NCBI GenBank assembly: GCA_002329365.1
Contig: DCUB01000060.1
Coordinates: 1 to 14,955, forward strand
DNA length: 14,955 bases
Source of the DNA: Ruminococcaceae bacterium UBA1425
Lineage (GTDB): Bacteria > Bacillota > Clostridia > Oscillospirales > Acutalibacteraceae
Reading direction: 5' to 3'
Positions 1 to 7,006 of the stretch are shown here, piece by piece; within the stretch, counting starts at the first letter, position 1; each line of letters begins with the position of its first letter. Both the position numbers and the translations under genes were made by a program. Below the pieces are notes generated by a model. It did not search any database and was not told the origin of the DNA. It worked only from the letters and a program-made list of their open reading frames with translations.

Positions 1-2
1 GC

Positions 3-17
3 GTGGGCTGTGCCCAC
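3..17. other. Short hairpin at window edge, unassigned
   Basis: GTGGGC and GCCCAC form a perfect 6-bp stem around a TGT loop. It lies about 60 bases beyond the stop codon of the minus-strand gene at 75-395 and could be part of its terminator or of an RNA gene cut off by the window edge. No T-tract is visible on either side inside the window, and I could not match the flanking bases 18-74 to a known RNA. Confidence 0.3.
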
Positions 18-74
18 TCACCTCCACGTACTCTGTAGTGTACCTGTTTTCTCAAGCTTATTCTAACACAAAAT

Positions 75-395
75 TTAGGTTGCGTTAAGGTAAACGGGTT
101 TCATTCCCTTTTGTGCCTTGAGCGCAGCGAAAGGAATGGTCATAAACATGAAGGAAAAGCCGATAATGCCCGGCAACGCGGTGCTGTGGCGTTTTGCCCC
201 GCCCGACAGTACAAATATATACATGGCGAAAAAGAAGCCGACGCAGAGCAGTCCCCAAGAAGAGCCCCATCCTGTCGCGCCGCTAATTTTCCAGCCGATG
301 CCCGTAATCAGCGCGCCTGTTATTATTGCCGCTGCTTTTTCTGCGGCAGACATTTGCCCCAAGCACCGCTCCGCGTCGTTTGCGACCTGTTCCAA
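75..395 (-). CDS. Small three-helix membrane protein, unknown function
   Basis: Protein of 106 residues, not assignable to a family. A short polar, acidic N-terminus (about residues 1-20) is followed by three hydrophobic stretches at about 21-38, 47-66 and 74-92, with a basic loop (AKRH, 67-70) and a lysine-containing tail, so an inner-membrane protein is likely. The start is TTG at 395-393, chosen because AGGGGGAG (402-409) sits 6 bases upstream. Overlapping plus-strand reading frames at 111-423 have no comparable hydrophobic pattern and are taken as shadows. It runs divergently from the surface protein gene at 658, so the 396-657 gap must hold promoters for both. A role cannot be inferred. 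Moderately sure that it is a real gene. Confidence 0.6.
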   Translation of the reverse strand: MEQVANDAERCLGQMSAAEKAAAIITGALITGIGWKISGATGWGSSWGLLCVGFFFAMYIFVLSGGAKRHSTALPGIIGFSFMFMTIPFAALKAQKGMKPVYLNAT

Positions 396-401
396 AACAG
401 A

Positions 402-409
402 CTCCCCCT
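402..409 (-). promoter_or_regulatory. Ribosome binding site for the TTG-started 106-aa gene
   Basis: AGGGGGAG on the minus strand, 6 bases before TTG at 395. It decides the start, since no ATG near it has a comparable site. The same G-rich SD form recurs at the genes starting at 658 and 6912 and at the leader ORF at 5723. Confidence 0.6.
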
Positions 410-583
410 ATAAAGCTTTATAACCGACATAATCGCCCGTTTGCTGCGGTTAACAAAGAGTACCCGCTTATTCGACTAAACAATGATATACCAACATATA
501 AAACACTGTCAATAGTAATCGTGTGTGATTCGCGCTGTATTACACCTTCCGAAATCTTTTTATTATAACAAACATATAAATTA

Positions 584-612
584 TTGCAATCGGTTATTAT
601 ATGTGGTAAAAT
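584..612 (+). promoter_or_regulatory. Sigma-A-type promoter for the surface protein-phosphoesterase unit
   Basis: TTGCAA (584-589), a 17-base AT-rich spacer and TAAAAT (607-612). Transcription would begin near 619, giving a leader of about 40 bases before the ATG at 658. The SD for that start is GGGGG at 646-650, 7 bases upstream. The rest of the 396-657 gap shows no further clear structure; I could not settle on a promoter for the divergent gene at 75-395. Confidence 0.6.
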
Positions 613-657
613 ATTAAATGCGAAGGAGTCTAAGAAAGATATTATGGGGGTTATTAT

Positions 658-3600
658 ATGAAAAGAATCAACTGCGTTTTGTCTCTTTTTCTGACGGTTC
701 TGCTTATTTTCGGCTCGGCTCCCGCAGCCGCGCTTGCCGGAGTTGGTTTTTTCACAACTCCTGTGTCAGCTACGGCTCCCGATGCATCCGGCACATGCGG
801 AGCGAACGCTACATGGGAATATTACCATTCCACGGGGCTTCTGACTGTCAGCGGAAGCGGAAACATGTATAACTACGACAACGCATCCAACAAGGCGCCG
901 TGGAGCGCGTACAGAAGCTCCATAAAAACAGTCGAGATATCAAACGGAATAACAAGCGTCGGCAGCTTCGCGTTCAGAGAGTGTTCCGTCATGACCGCGG
1001 TATCCCTGCCCGGATCGCTTCTGAGAATCGAGAGAAACGCGTTCAGCTACTCGGGCTTGACGAGCATCACAATCCCGTCAGGCGTTACATATTTCGGCAA
1101 CCTTGCGTTCGGCTATTGCGCATCACTTTCAAGTATCGTCTACAACGCGGTCAGCGCGTCGGATGCCGAGTCGAGCGGCGTGTTCATGCTCAGCTCGAGC
1201 CAGTCGGTAAAGCCGCCCGTTTCGGTTCAGTTCGGCAACTCGGTCCAGCGTATCCCCGGAAATCTGTTCTACTTTATGTCACCCCAAAACGCGCTCAATA
1301 TCACGTCTGTTTCTATCGGCGCGTCCGTTAAAACCATCGGTGAATATGCCTTTTACAACTGCAACACAATAACGTCGCTTTCGCTGCCGGAAGGTCTTAT
1401 CGATATACGCTCCTATGCCATAAACAACTGTACGGGCATCACATCAATCACCATACCCGAAAGCGTTACGACGCTCCATGATTACGCCGTCGGATATAAC
1501 GATGAAACAAAGGTCTCCGGCTTTACGATTTCAGTTTACCGCAACTCGGCCGGTCTTGCCTACGCGCAGCAGAAGGGATTCAACTATATCCTGCTTAACC
1601 CTATAGGTGTAACCGGCGTGTCGCTCAATAAACAGGAATATACCTTATTTGTTAACGGCAGCTATCAGCTTATACACACCGTCTGGCCTCTTGACGCCAC
1701 GAATCAGGACGTTACATGGAAGTCATACAACACTGCCGTTGCGGAGGTTAATTCCACCGGTCTTGTATATGCAAAGGCGCCGGGAACTGCCGTTATCGAA
1801 GTAAAAACCGTCGACGGCGAATGCCCCGCTACATGCACCATAACAGTGGCAACGCCTACCATTACGCTTTCGGCTTCGTCAGCTTCGATTTATACGGAAG
1901 ATGATTATATACTTACCGCCACCATAACTCCCGCCGACGTTATGCCGATGTGGTACATAAAGGAATCAAATCCCGAGAATGTTGTTTCAATTGACGCAAG
2001 ACAAAAAAACTGTATTGTAACAGGGTTGACTGAGGGAACGGCAACGGTTGAGGCTAAAATATTAATAAACGGAATCGATTATTTCGCGCATTGTGATTTT
2101 AACGTAACTCAGCTTCAGTTGACGGGAGTAGTAATCAACAGTTATCCGAACGATTTGAATTACTTTGTTGGCGAAACGCTTGACACAACAGGGCTTGCCC
2201 TTACCGCTTCTTACAACAACCACGCGGATAAAACAATTACAAGCGGGTTTGAGTGTTCGCCGACTCTGCTCCAAAATCCCGGCACTCAGCAGATAGCCGT
2301 TACTTACAGGGGCTATACCAATTATTTCGATGTTGAGGTTGAACCCGTCGTAATGACAGGAATAGATATTGTCACACCGCCCGCAAAAACCTCATATTAT
2401 GCAGGCGACACATTGATTACCGACGGAATTGAGGTTCAGGCCGTCTATAACAACGGCGCAAGAACTGTAATTGAAAGCGGTCTGGAGTTTGATACGACAA
2501 CCTTCAGCGAGCCGGGTATAAAAACGGTAAACGTAAGCTACAACGGCTTTTCCGACAGCTTCAGCGTTACTGTAACGGCTGTTGCCATCACGGGAATCGC
2601 CTTTGAAACAGAAGCATCGGTGACGTCATATTTTTCGGGTGACACTCTCGATACTACCGGCCTTACAATACGCGTGAACTATAACAACGGAAACAGCGTC
2701 GTTCTTGACACAGGGTTCACGTGCTCGCCTACGGCGCTGAATGTTGCCGGAACCCAGCAAATAACCGTATCGTACGAAGGCTTTAGTCTTCATTACAACG
2801 TGTTTGTAACCCAGACGGCGATAACCTCAATCGCCGTCGAAACCGAACCAGATAAAAAGGACTATTATGTCGGCGATACTCTTGACACCGCCGGTCTTAC
2901 GGTAAGGATTAATTACAACAGCGGAAAACACGATATTATTGACGAAGGCTTCAGGTGCAATCCTACAACCTTCTCGACAAGCGGTACGCAGGAGATTACC
3001 GTAACGTTCAGCGGTTTTGCCGCGTCCTTCAATGTCAATGTCACCGCCGTTGTACTTACCGGCATTGAGATTGTCACACTTCCCGACAAGCTTGAATACT
3101 TCACGGGCGACAGCCTTAATACGGAGGGGCTTACCGTAAAGCTGCTGTACAACAGCGGAAAAAACGAAATTATTTCCACGGGCTTTGTCTGTTCGCCCAC
3201 GTCGTTTATACAAAGCGGAACAAAGACTGTTACAGTTTCATACGGAGGGTTTACAAAGACGTTTAACGTGACGGTTGCGGATATTGTTATGACGGGCATT
3301 TCTATCAACACGCCGCCGTCAAAAACCGAGTATTTTACGGGCGAAGCGCTTAATATTTCAGGGCTTACCGTTAAAACGCATTACAACAACGGCACCTTCG
3401 CAATTCTGACATCAGGCTTTTCCTGTAATCCCTCGGGGGTTTTTACAGCCGGAGGAGCCTTCGATATAACCGTTACATACGAAGGCTTTAACGCAACGTT
3501 TGAGGTTAATGTAACAGAGGTCAGGATGACGGGAATAAGCATTTTCACTGAACCCTCCAAGCTTGTCTACATAACGGGTGAAACGCTTAACACGTCGGGG

Positions 3601-4275
3601 CTTACAATAAAGACACATTACAACAACGGTTTTTCAGAGGTTCTGACTTCCGGCTTCACCTGCAGCCCCGCTGTACTTGCGCAAAGCGGTACCCAAGAAA
3701 TAACGGTAAGCTATAACGGCTTTGAAGACAGTTTTAACGTTACGGTAACAGACGTTTCGGCACAGGGAATTTCAATCCGCACGCTGCCCGCGAAAACAGT
3801 TTATTTTGTCGGCGATTCCCTCCAGATAAGCGGGCTTACAATTACCGTAAGCTACAACAACGGTCAGACGGAAACAGTAACTGAAGGCTTTTCATGCAGT
3901 CCCACATCATTCGCCACCCCCGGTACAAAAACGGTTACCGTATCATATCTGGGCTTTACGGCTCAGTTTAATATCACGGTAAACGAAATTAAGGTTACGG
4001 GTATTTCCATAAAAACCCCCCCGTCCAAAACTTCATTTATTTACAGGAATACATTCAGCTCGGCAGGTCTTACGATTTCCGTGAATTACAACAACGGAAC
4101 GTCGGATACACTTACAACAGGGTTTGAATGCTCGGGATATAATATGAGAAAGACGGGAAATCAGGTTGTAACGGTCAAATACAATAACTTTACAACAAGC
4201 TATAACATAACCGTAAAATATACATGGTGGCAGTGGCTGCTGGTAATTTTCCTGTTCGGGTGGATATGGTATTGA
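658..4275 (+). CDS. Secreted surface protein: BspA-like LRRs, Ig-like domains and nine Big_3-type repeats
   Basis: A 1205-residue exported protein. Residues 1 to about 38 are a signal peptide (KR start, hydrophobic core, Ala-rich cleavage region). Residues about 45-310 carry BspA/LRR_5-type repeats, for example units with SLPEGL or TIPESV followed by aromatic/Asn-Cys turns. About 318-396 is a Big_2-like Ig domain (VTGVSLNKQEYTL start, APGTAVIEV near the end), followed by a second Ig-like domain to about 485. Nine Big_3-like units begin at residues 488, 566, 644, 722, 800, 878, 957, 1035 and 1113. The last about 18 residues are Trp-rich and hydrophobic, with no LPXTG motif. Proteins of this build are usually cell-surface adhesins or substrate binders; the ligand is unknown. 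The start has GGGGG 7 bases upstream. The stop overlaps the next gene (TGATG), implying translational coupling. Confidence 0.93.
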   Translation: MKRINCVLSLFLTVLLIFGSAPAAALAGVGFFTTPVSATAPDASGTCGANATWEYYHSTGLLTVSGSGNMYNYDNASNKAPWSAYRSSIKTVEISNGITSVGSFAFRECSVMTAVSLPGSLLRIERNAFSYSGLTSITIPSGVTYFGNLAFGYCASLSSIVYNAVSASDAESSGVFMLSSSQSVKPPVSVQFGNSVQRIPGNLFYFMSPQNALNITSVSIGASVKTIGEYAFYNCNTITSLSLPEGLIDIRSYAINNCTGITSITIPESVTTLHDYAVGYNDETKVSGFTISVYRNSAGLAYAQQKGFNYILLNPIGVTGVSLNKQEYTLFVNGSYQLIHTVWPLDATNQDVTWKSYNTAVAEVNSTGLVYAKAPGTAVIEVKTVDGECPATCTITVATPTITLSASSASIYTEDDYILTATITPADVMPMWYIKESNPENVVSIDARQKNCIVTGLTEGTATVEAKILINGIDYFAHCDFNVTQLQLTGVVINSYPNDLNYFVGETLDTTGLALTASYNNHADKTITSGFECSPTLLQNPGTQQIAVTYRGYTNYFDVEVEPVVMTGIDIVTPPAKTSYYAGDTLITDGIEVQAVYNNGARTVIESGLEFDTTTFSEPGIKTVNVSYNGFSDSFSVTVTAVAITGIAFETEASVTSYFSGDTLDTTGLTIRVNYNNGNSVVLDTGFTCSPTALNVAGTQQITVSYEGFSLHYNVFVTQTAITSIAVETEPDKKDYYVGDTLDTAGLTVRINYNSGKHDIIDEGFRCNPTTFSTSGTQEITVTFSGFAASFNVNVTAVVLTGIEIVTLPDKLEYFTGDSLNTEGLTVKLLYNSGKNEIISTGFVCSPTSFIQSGTKTVTVSYGGFTKTFNVTVADIVMTGISINTPPSKTEYFTGEALNISGLTVKTHYNNGTFAILTSGFSCNPSGVFTAGGAFDITVTYEGFNATFEVNVTEVRMTGISIFTEPSKLVYITGETLNTSGLTIKTHYNNGFSEVLTSGFTCSPAVLAQSGTQEITVSYNGFEDSFNVTVTDVSAQGISIRTLPAKTVYFVGDSLQISGLTITVSYNNGQTETVTEGFSCSPTSFATPGTKTVTVSYLGFTAQFNITVNEIKVTGISIKTPPSKTSFIYRNTFSSAGLTISVNYNNGTSDTLTTGFECSGYNMRKTGNQVVTVKYNNFTTSYNITVKYTWWQWLLVIFLFGWIWY
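2119..4218 (+). repeat. Nine tandem Big_3-type Ig-like repeat units, 234-bp period
   Basis: Each unit opens with a variant of [LMIV]TGI.I.T.P.K and contains Y..G(D/E)(T/S)L, a YNNG or YNSG turn, GF.CSP and a closing V.Y.GF...F.V.V strand. Unit starts are at 2119, 2353, 2587, 2821, 3055, 3289, 3526, 3760 and 3994: exactly 234 bp apart except one step of 237. DNA identity between units is visibly low, so this is an old array held to a fixed protein length rather than a recent amplification. The last unit is the most divergent, with IYRNTF where the others have .G(D/E).L. Confidence 0.9.
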
Positions 4276-5432
4276 TGAATAAAAAAGTTAAATTAAACCG
4301 AAACAACAAGCTTCGCATACTGCAGGTCAGCGATGCCCAGGACCTTCATATCCCGAGGCGCGCCATGCTAAAGATGCTTAATGCGGCGTATGACCTGATA
4401 AACCCGGATTTGGTGCTGCTCACGGGAGACAATATTCTCGGAAACCACCTTGACGACGCGAGATTCGGAACGCGAAAAGTTGTAAAAACACGCGCCGAGT
4501 CTTATAAAAGGCTCAAAAAGTCGCTTGAGCACATTCTGAGGCCGCTTGAGGATAGAGGAATCCCGTTCGCCTTTATTTTCGGCAACCATGATGACATGAA
4601 CGAATTCTCAAAGGATGAGCAGGCGGAAATATATATGAGCTATTCCTGCTGTATCCCGCCTTATGATTTAGAGAGCGGGCTGCCGTGCGGCACATATAAT
4701 ATTCCTATTTTCAGCCGCGACGGGAAAAGACTTGTTTACAACCTCTGGATGATTGATTCGTCAGGTCACGACAGCGACGGCAAAAACGGCTATGACCATG
4801 TGTCGGAAGAAATCGTAAAATGGTATGTTGAAAAAAGCGAAAAACTGAAGGCATTAAACGGCGGCAAGCCTCTGCCCTCTATAATGTTTCAGCACATTCC
4901 TTTTCCCGAAACTCTGCGTCTGCTTGTCGAGTGCGACGAAAAGGAAAAGGAATGTACAGAGCGAGACGGAAGGTATTACAAGCTTGACCCGAAACGCGCG
5001 AGGGGAACACTCGGCGAATACCCGTGCGTGTGCAAAGAGAATTTCGGGCAGTTTGAGGCGCTTAAAAAACAGGGCGACGTCAGGGCTGCGGTGTTCGGGC
5101 ACGACCATATAAACTGCTTTACAGGCAGGCTCGACGGCATAGATATTATTCAGACTCCCTGCGCCTCTTTCAGGTGCTACGGAAACAGCGAGAGGGGAGT
5201 ACGCCTGTTCGAGCTGAACGCCTCCGGCGCAGATGTACGCTATACAACGAAGAATATTTCATATTTCGACATATTCGGAAAGGGCGTATCCTCAAGGCTG
5301 AGATACATCCGGGACGCGGATGAATGGGCAAAGACAAAATACGTAATGATATCCGTAACGTGCGCGGCTGCAGCCGGAGCGTCGGCATACGTTATTAAAA
5401 AAGGAATAGCAAAAAAGAGAGCAGAAATCTGA
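4275..5432 (+). CDS. Calcineurin-like metallophosphoesterase with C-terminal membrane helix
   Basis: Predicted 385-residue metal-dependent phosphoesterase; substrate unknown. Numbered from the ATG at 4275, the family blocks appear in order: SDAQ (19-22, motif I), GDN (51-53), GNHDD (103-107), QH (206-207) and GHDH (275-278). Motif I is normally D-x-H; here it is D20-A-Q22, or D23-L-H25 if the motif is shifted. The last part (about residues 356-375) is a hydrophobic helix followed by a Lys/Arg-rich end, suggesting a C-terminal membrane anchor with the catalytic domain on the cytosolic side; no signal peptide is seen. The start was chosen because ATG overlaps the preceding stop as TGATG; an in-frame ATG at 4224 would add 17 residues without a good SD. 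It is probably translated by coupling to the surface protein gene. Confidence 0.85.
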   Translation: MNKKVKLNRNNKLRILQVSDAQDLHIPRRAMLKMLNAAYDLINPDLVLLTGDNILGNHLDDARFGTRKVVKTRAESYKRLKKSLEHILRPLEDRGIPFAFIFGNHDDMNEFSKDEQAEIYMSYSCCIPPYDLESGLPCGTYNIPIFSRDGKRLVYNLWMIDSSGHDSDGKNGYDHVSEEIVKWYVEKSEKLKALNGGKPLPSIMFQHIPFPETLRLLVECDEKEKECTERDGRYYKLDPKRARGTLGEYPCVCKENFGQFEALKKQGDVRAAVFGHDHINCFTGRLDGIDIIQTPCASFRCYGNSERGVRLFELNASGADVRYTTKNISYFDIFGKGVSSRLRYIRDADEWAKTKYVMISVTCAAAAGASAYVIKKGIAKKRAEI

Positions 5433-5477
5433 CGGATTAATACGAATAACAATAATATCAAGAACTATAAAAGCATC

Positions 5478-5510
5478 AAGGGACACGGCGTGCCGTGTCC
5501 CTTCGTTTGT
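5478..5510 (+). terminator. Hairpin terminator after the phosphoesterase gene
   Basis: Perfect 12-bp inverted repeat (AAGGGACACGGC, 5478-5489, with GCCGTGTCCCTT, 5492-5503), followed by CGTTTGTGT. The stem is strong but the T-tract is interrupted, so termination may be partial. It lies 45 bases after the phosphoesterase stop and ends the two-gene unit. Confidence 0.7.
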
Positions 5511-5666
5511 GTAATCAGTATTTTTTCATAGCTTGAATGCGTTTCATGCAAATGTCGAATTTTGTTGTTTGTTAATATTTATTATTCAGTATGCAAAAAT
5601 ATGCAGTTTCTTGATGTAAAAAAGTATGTATATCTAATAATTATAATATTATATTACAAAAAACAC
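5511..5666. other. AT-rich intergenic segment
   Basis: With the terminator and promoter on either side, this makes up the 304-base gap between 5432 and 5737. It is very AT-rich. Apart from a direct repeat TATGCA-AAAA-TATGCA near 5589-5604, I see no coding frame, RNA gene or strong secondary structure. The AT-rich tract just upstream of the -35 box could act as an UP element (inference). Confidence 0.4.
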
Positions 5667-5695
5667 TTGACGTGTGAAACGTTTTCACATATAAT
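5667..5695 (+). promoter_or_regulatory. Strong sigma-A promoter with operator-like palindrome in the spacer
   Basis: TTGACG (5667-5672), 17-base spacer, TATAAT (5690-5695). The spacer contains TGTGAAAC-GTTTTCACA (5673-5689), a near-palindrome with central CG that is one inserted T away from perfect. That pattern resembles operators of LacI/GalR-family repressors or CcpA cre sites, and its place between -35 and -10 would suit repression. No LacI-type regulator is encoded in the window. Confidence 0.75.
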
Positions 5696-5722
5696 ATTAT
5701 TAACTTGGGGGAGGAAAATAAT

Positions 5723-5776
5723 ATGAGAGGTGCAGTATGTCTGAAATTAGAATCGAGGTTACATCAAAGCAGGTAA
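5723..5776 (+). CDS. Possible 17-codon leader ORF overlapping the 76-aa gene
   Basis: ATG at 5723 follows the strongest SD in the region (GGGGGAGG, 5706-5713) at a spacing of 9 bases and reads 17 codons to TAA at 5774-5776, in a frame different from the 5737 gene. The downstream gene has its own weaker SD (AGAGG, 5726-5730) inside this ORF. The upstream start may be decoy, coupled or regulatory; alternatively the strong SD simply serves the 5737 ATG at long range. The peptide sequence itself is not informative. Confidence 0.3.
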   Translation: MRGAVCLKLESRLHQSR

Positions 5777-5967
5777 GGAATGAAGATGGTCTGAATTACA
5801 TAGGCTACGGAATTATAGCTTACAGAACAGAGCCCGCGGAAATCGTTTTTGAAATTGATGATTTGTCAAGCGAAAAAGATGAGGTAATACATCTTGCAAA
5901 GCTGATTTCGGATAAAGATGTTTCACCAAAGCATTTCGACGAAATAATCGAAGATTTTTGCGTTTAA
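5737..5967 (+). CDS. Small acidic protein, DUF6514-like (tentative)
   Basis: A 76-residue soluble, acidic protein with no membrane segment, signal peptide or Cys/His metal motif. The N-terminal half reads as beta strands (EIRIEVTSKQV, then a YGIIAYR segment). The C-terminal half is helical, ending VSPKHFDEIIEDF. That end, where a residue-selection loop SPxH is followed by a helix with D-x-I-E-D-F, recalls the small clostridial DUF6514 proteins; this is from memory and not certain. The function is unknown in any case. It is monocistronic under the strong promoter at 5667-5695, with SD AGAGG 6 bases before the ATG. It is more AT-rich than its neighbours and converges on the membrane-protein gene 15 bases beyond, with no hairpin between. 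Confidence 0.75.
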   Translation: MSEIRIEVTSKQVRNEDGLNYIGYGIIAYRTEPAEIVFEIDDLSSEKDEVIHLAKLISDKDVSPKHFDEIIEDFCV

Positions 5968-5982
5968 CTTTTTTGTAAATAA

Positions 5983-6912
5983 TTATACCGAGCTGTCAGA
6001 AAGCCGCTTTGAAGTGGAGTGTCGTCTGGCAGTCGCTTCTTGTCTTGCTTCCCTGATCTGTCTCTTCTTCTTCGTGAAATAAATACAGGCAATAATGAAC
6101 GATATGGCCTGATAGCAGATAAGTATTACATAGTTGTAGTAGCCCGTAACAAGCTGACCGTCCGTTGTTGAAGCTTGAAAATGTAAAACGTCGCATATAA
6201 AGCCGAACGCCAAATGGTCGAACAGACATACCCATAAGGCGCCGGAAGCGTATTTACACAGCCCGAGCTTAATACCTACAAGAAACTCGTAAATGACAAA
6301 AAAGCCTATCAGAACCAATATGGATTTCGGAGCGTAATCTTCGCCTGATGTGACGGCGACTCTTACTGCGGAAATCAAAAACCAGAAGGTATATAAAGAA
6401 GCCTGAATTATGTTTGAAACCGTAAAGCTGAAGGTTTTTGAGCTTAGGTGCATTAAAAGCCCCCTGAAGGTCAGCTCATAAAAGATCGAGTGTACAACCG
6501 ATACTATAAGGCCGATAAACATGTACAGTAAAAACACTTTAACGCCGTTTGAATAGCAGTTTTGTGCGCTGTCGTAATAAAGAGTGACGCGAACATATGA
6601 GTAGTTTGACTTAAGATAATAATACATAAGCGGGTATACGGTTACGAGAGGAATAGCGTTCAGCAAAACGGCGTTAAAAAAGCCTTTTTTGATTTTATTC
6701 CGGCTGAAAATCAAACCGATTTTTTCAACAGACTTGTTTTCTGACCTGAGGTAAAACAGAAGAACGATTATACCAAAGACGCAGGCAAGCATGCTGTGTG
6801 TGTTAACGGAAGCATTGGGAAGTATTAAGAATTCCTCAATAAAGCGGAGTACAAAAAAGAATGCAAAACAGTTTACAACTCTTATAATGTTTTTTCTTTC
6901 GTATTCTATCAA
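5983..6912 (-). CDS. CPBP (CAAX protease/bacteriocin-processing)-like membrane protein, degenerate active site
   Basis: 309-residue polytopic membrane protein with roughly seven to eight hydrophobic segments and a basic, Ser/Arg-rich tail (281-309). The CPBP family cleaves or modifies substrates in the membrane using EExxxR, FxxxH and HxxxN/D motifs. Here motif 1 is YELTFRG (145-151): the second Glu (E146) and R150 are kept but the first Glu is Tyr. Motif 2 aligns to YTFWF (174-178), with Phe in place of His. Motif 3 keeps H233 (LFDH). Protease activity is therefore doubtful and a binding or scaffold role possible. The start is TTG at 6912-6910, chosen because AGGGGG (6920-6925) lies 7 bases upstream. 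It has its own consensus promoter and is transcribed alone. Family call fairly good; function unsure. Confidence 0.72.
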   Translation of the reverse strand: MIEYERKNIIRVVNCFAFFFVLRFIEEFLILPNASVNTHSMLACVFGIIVLLFYLRSENKSVEKIGLIFSRNKIKKGFFNAVLLNAIPLVTVYPLMYYYLKSNYSYVRVTLYYDSAQNCYSNGVKVFLLYMFIGLIVSVVHSIFYELTFRGLLMHLSSKTFSFTVSNIIQASLYTFWFLISAVRVAVTSGEDYAPKSILVLIGFFVIYEFLVGIKLGLCKYASGALWVCLFDHLAFGFICDVLHFQASTTDGQLVTGYYNYVILICYQAISFIIACIYFTKKKRQIREARQEATARRHSTSKRLSDSSV

Positions 6913-6942
6913 AATTACGCCCCCTGTCTATGTGTTGTATTA

Positions 6943-6971
6943 ATTATACATTTCCGCTTTAAAAGTGTCAA
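6943..6971 (-). promoter_or_regulatory. Consensus sigma-A promoter for the CPBP-like gene
   Basis: On the minus strand TTGACA (6971-6966), a 17-base spacer and TATAAT (6948-6943): both hexamers are exact consensus. The expected start of transcription is near 6936, about 24 bases before the TTG start codon. No operator-like repeat is evident. Confidence 0.85.
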
Positions 6972-7006
6972 GGTATAAAGTATTGTTGTTGAAATATAAT
7001 GTAAAC

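Noticed and set aside
1..74. Possible structured RNA (SRP, 6S, tmRNA or riboswitch fragment) at the left edge
   Set aside because: Only one 6-bp stem is evident, and no conserved motif of these RNAs could be recognised in the 74 bases available.
111..423. Two plus-strand reading frames opposite the 106-aa gene
   Set aside because: No SD of note and no coherent hydrophobic or domain pattern; the minus-strand frame has a strong SD and three clear membrane segments.
2827..3311. Two minus-strand frames inside the Big_3 array
   Set aside because: Antisense of the repeat units; their apparent repetitiveness only mirrors the plus-strand repeats.
2119..4218. Array considered as CRISPR or recent tandem duplication
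   Set aside because: The 234-bp units are coding, in frame and divergent in DNA; there are no short identical repeats with spacers.
4224..4274. Earlier ATG for the phosphoesterase
   Set aside because: It lies within the hydrophobic tail codons of the surface protein with no SD; the family blocks begin after residue 18 and the TGATG overlap gives a natural start.
6991..7000. TATAAT at 6995-7000 as a plus-strand promoter for a small RNA ending at 7029
   Set aside because: No -35 element lies 16-18 bases upstream, and the transcript would consist of almost nothing but the terminator.
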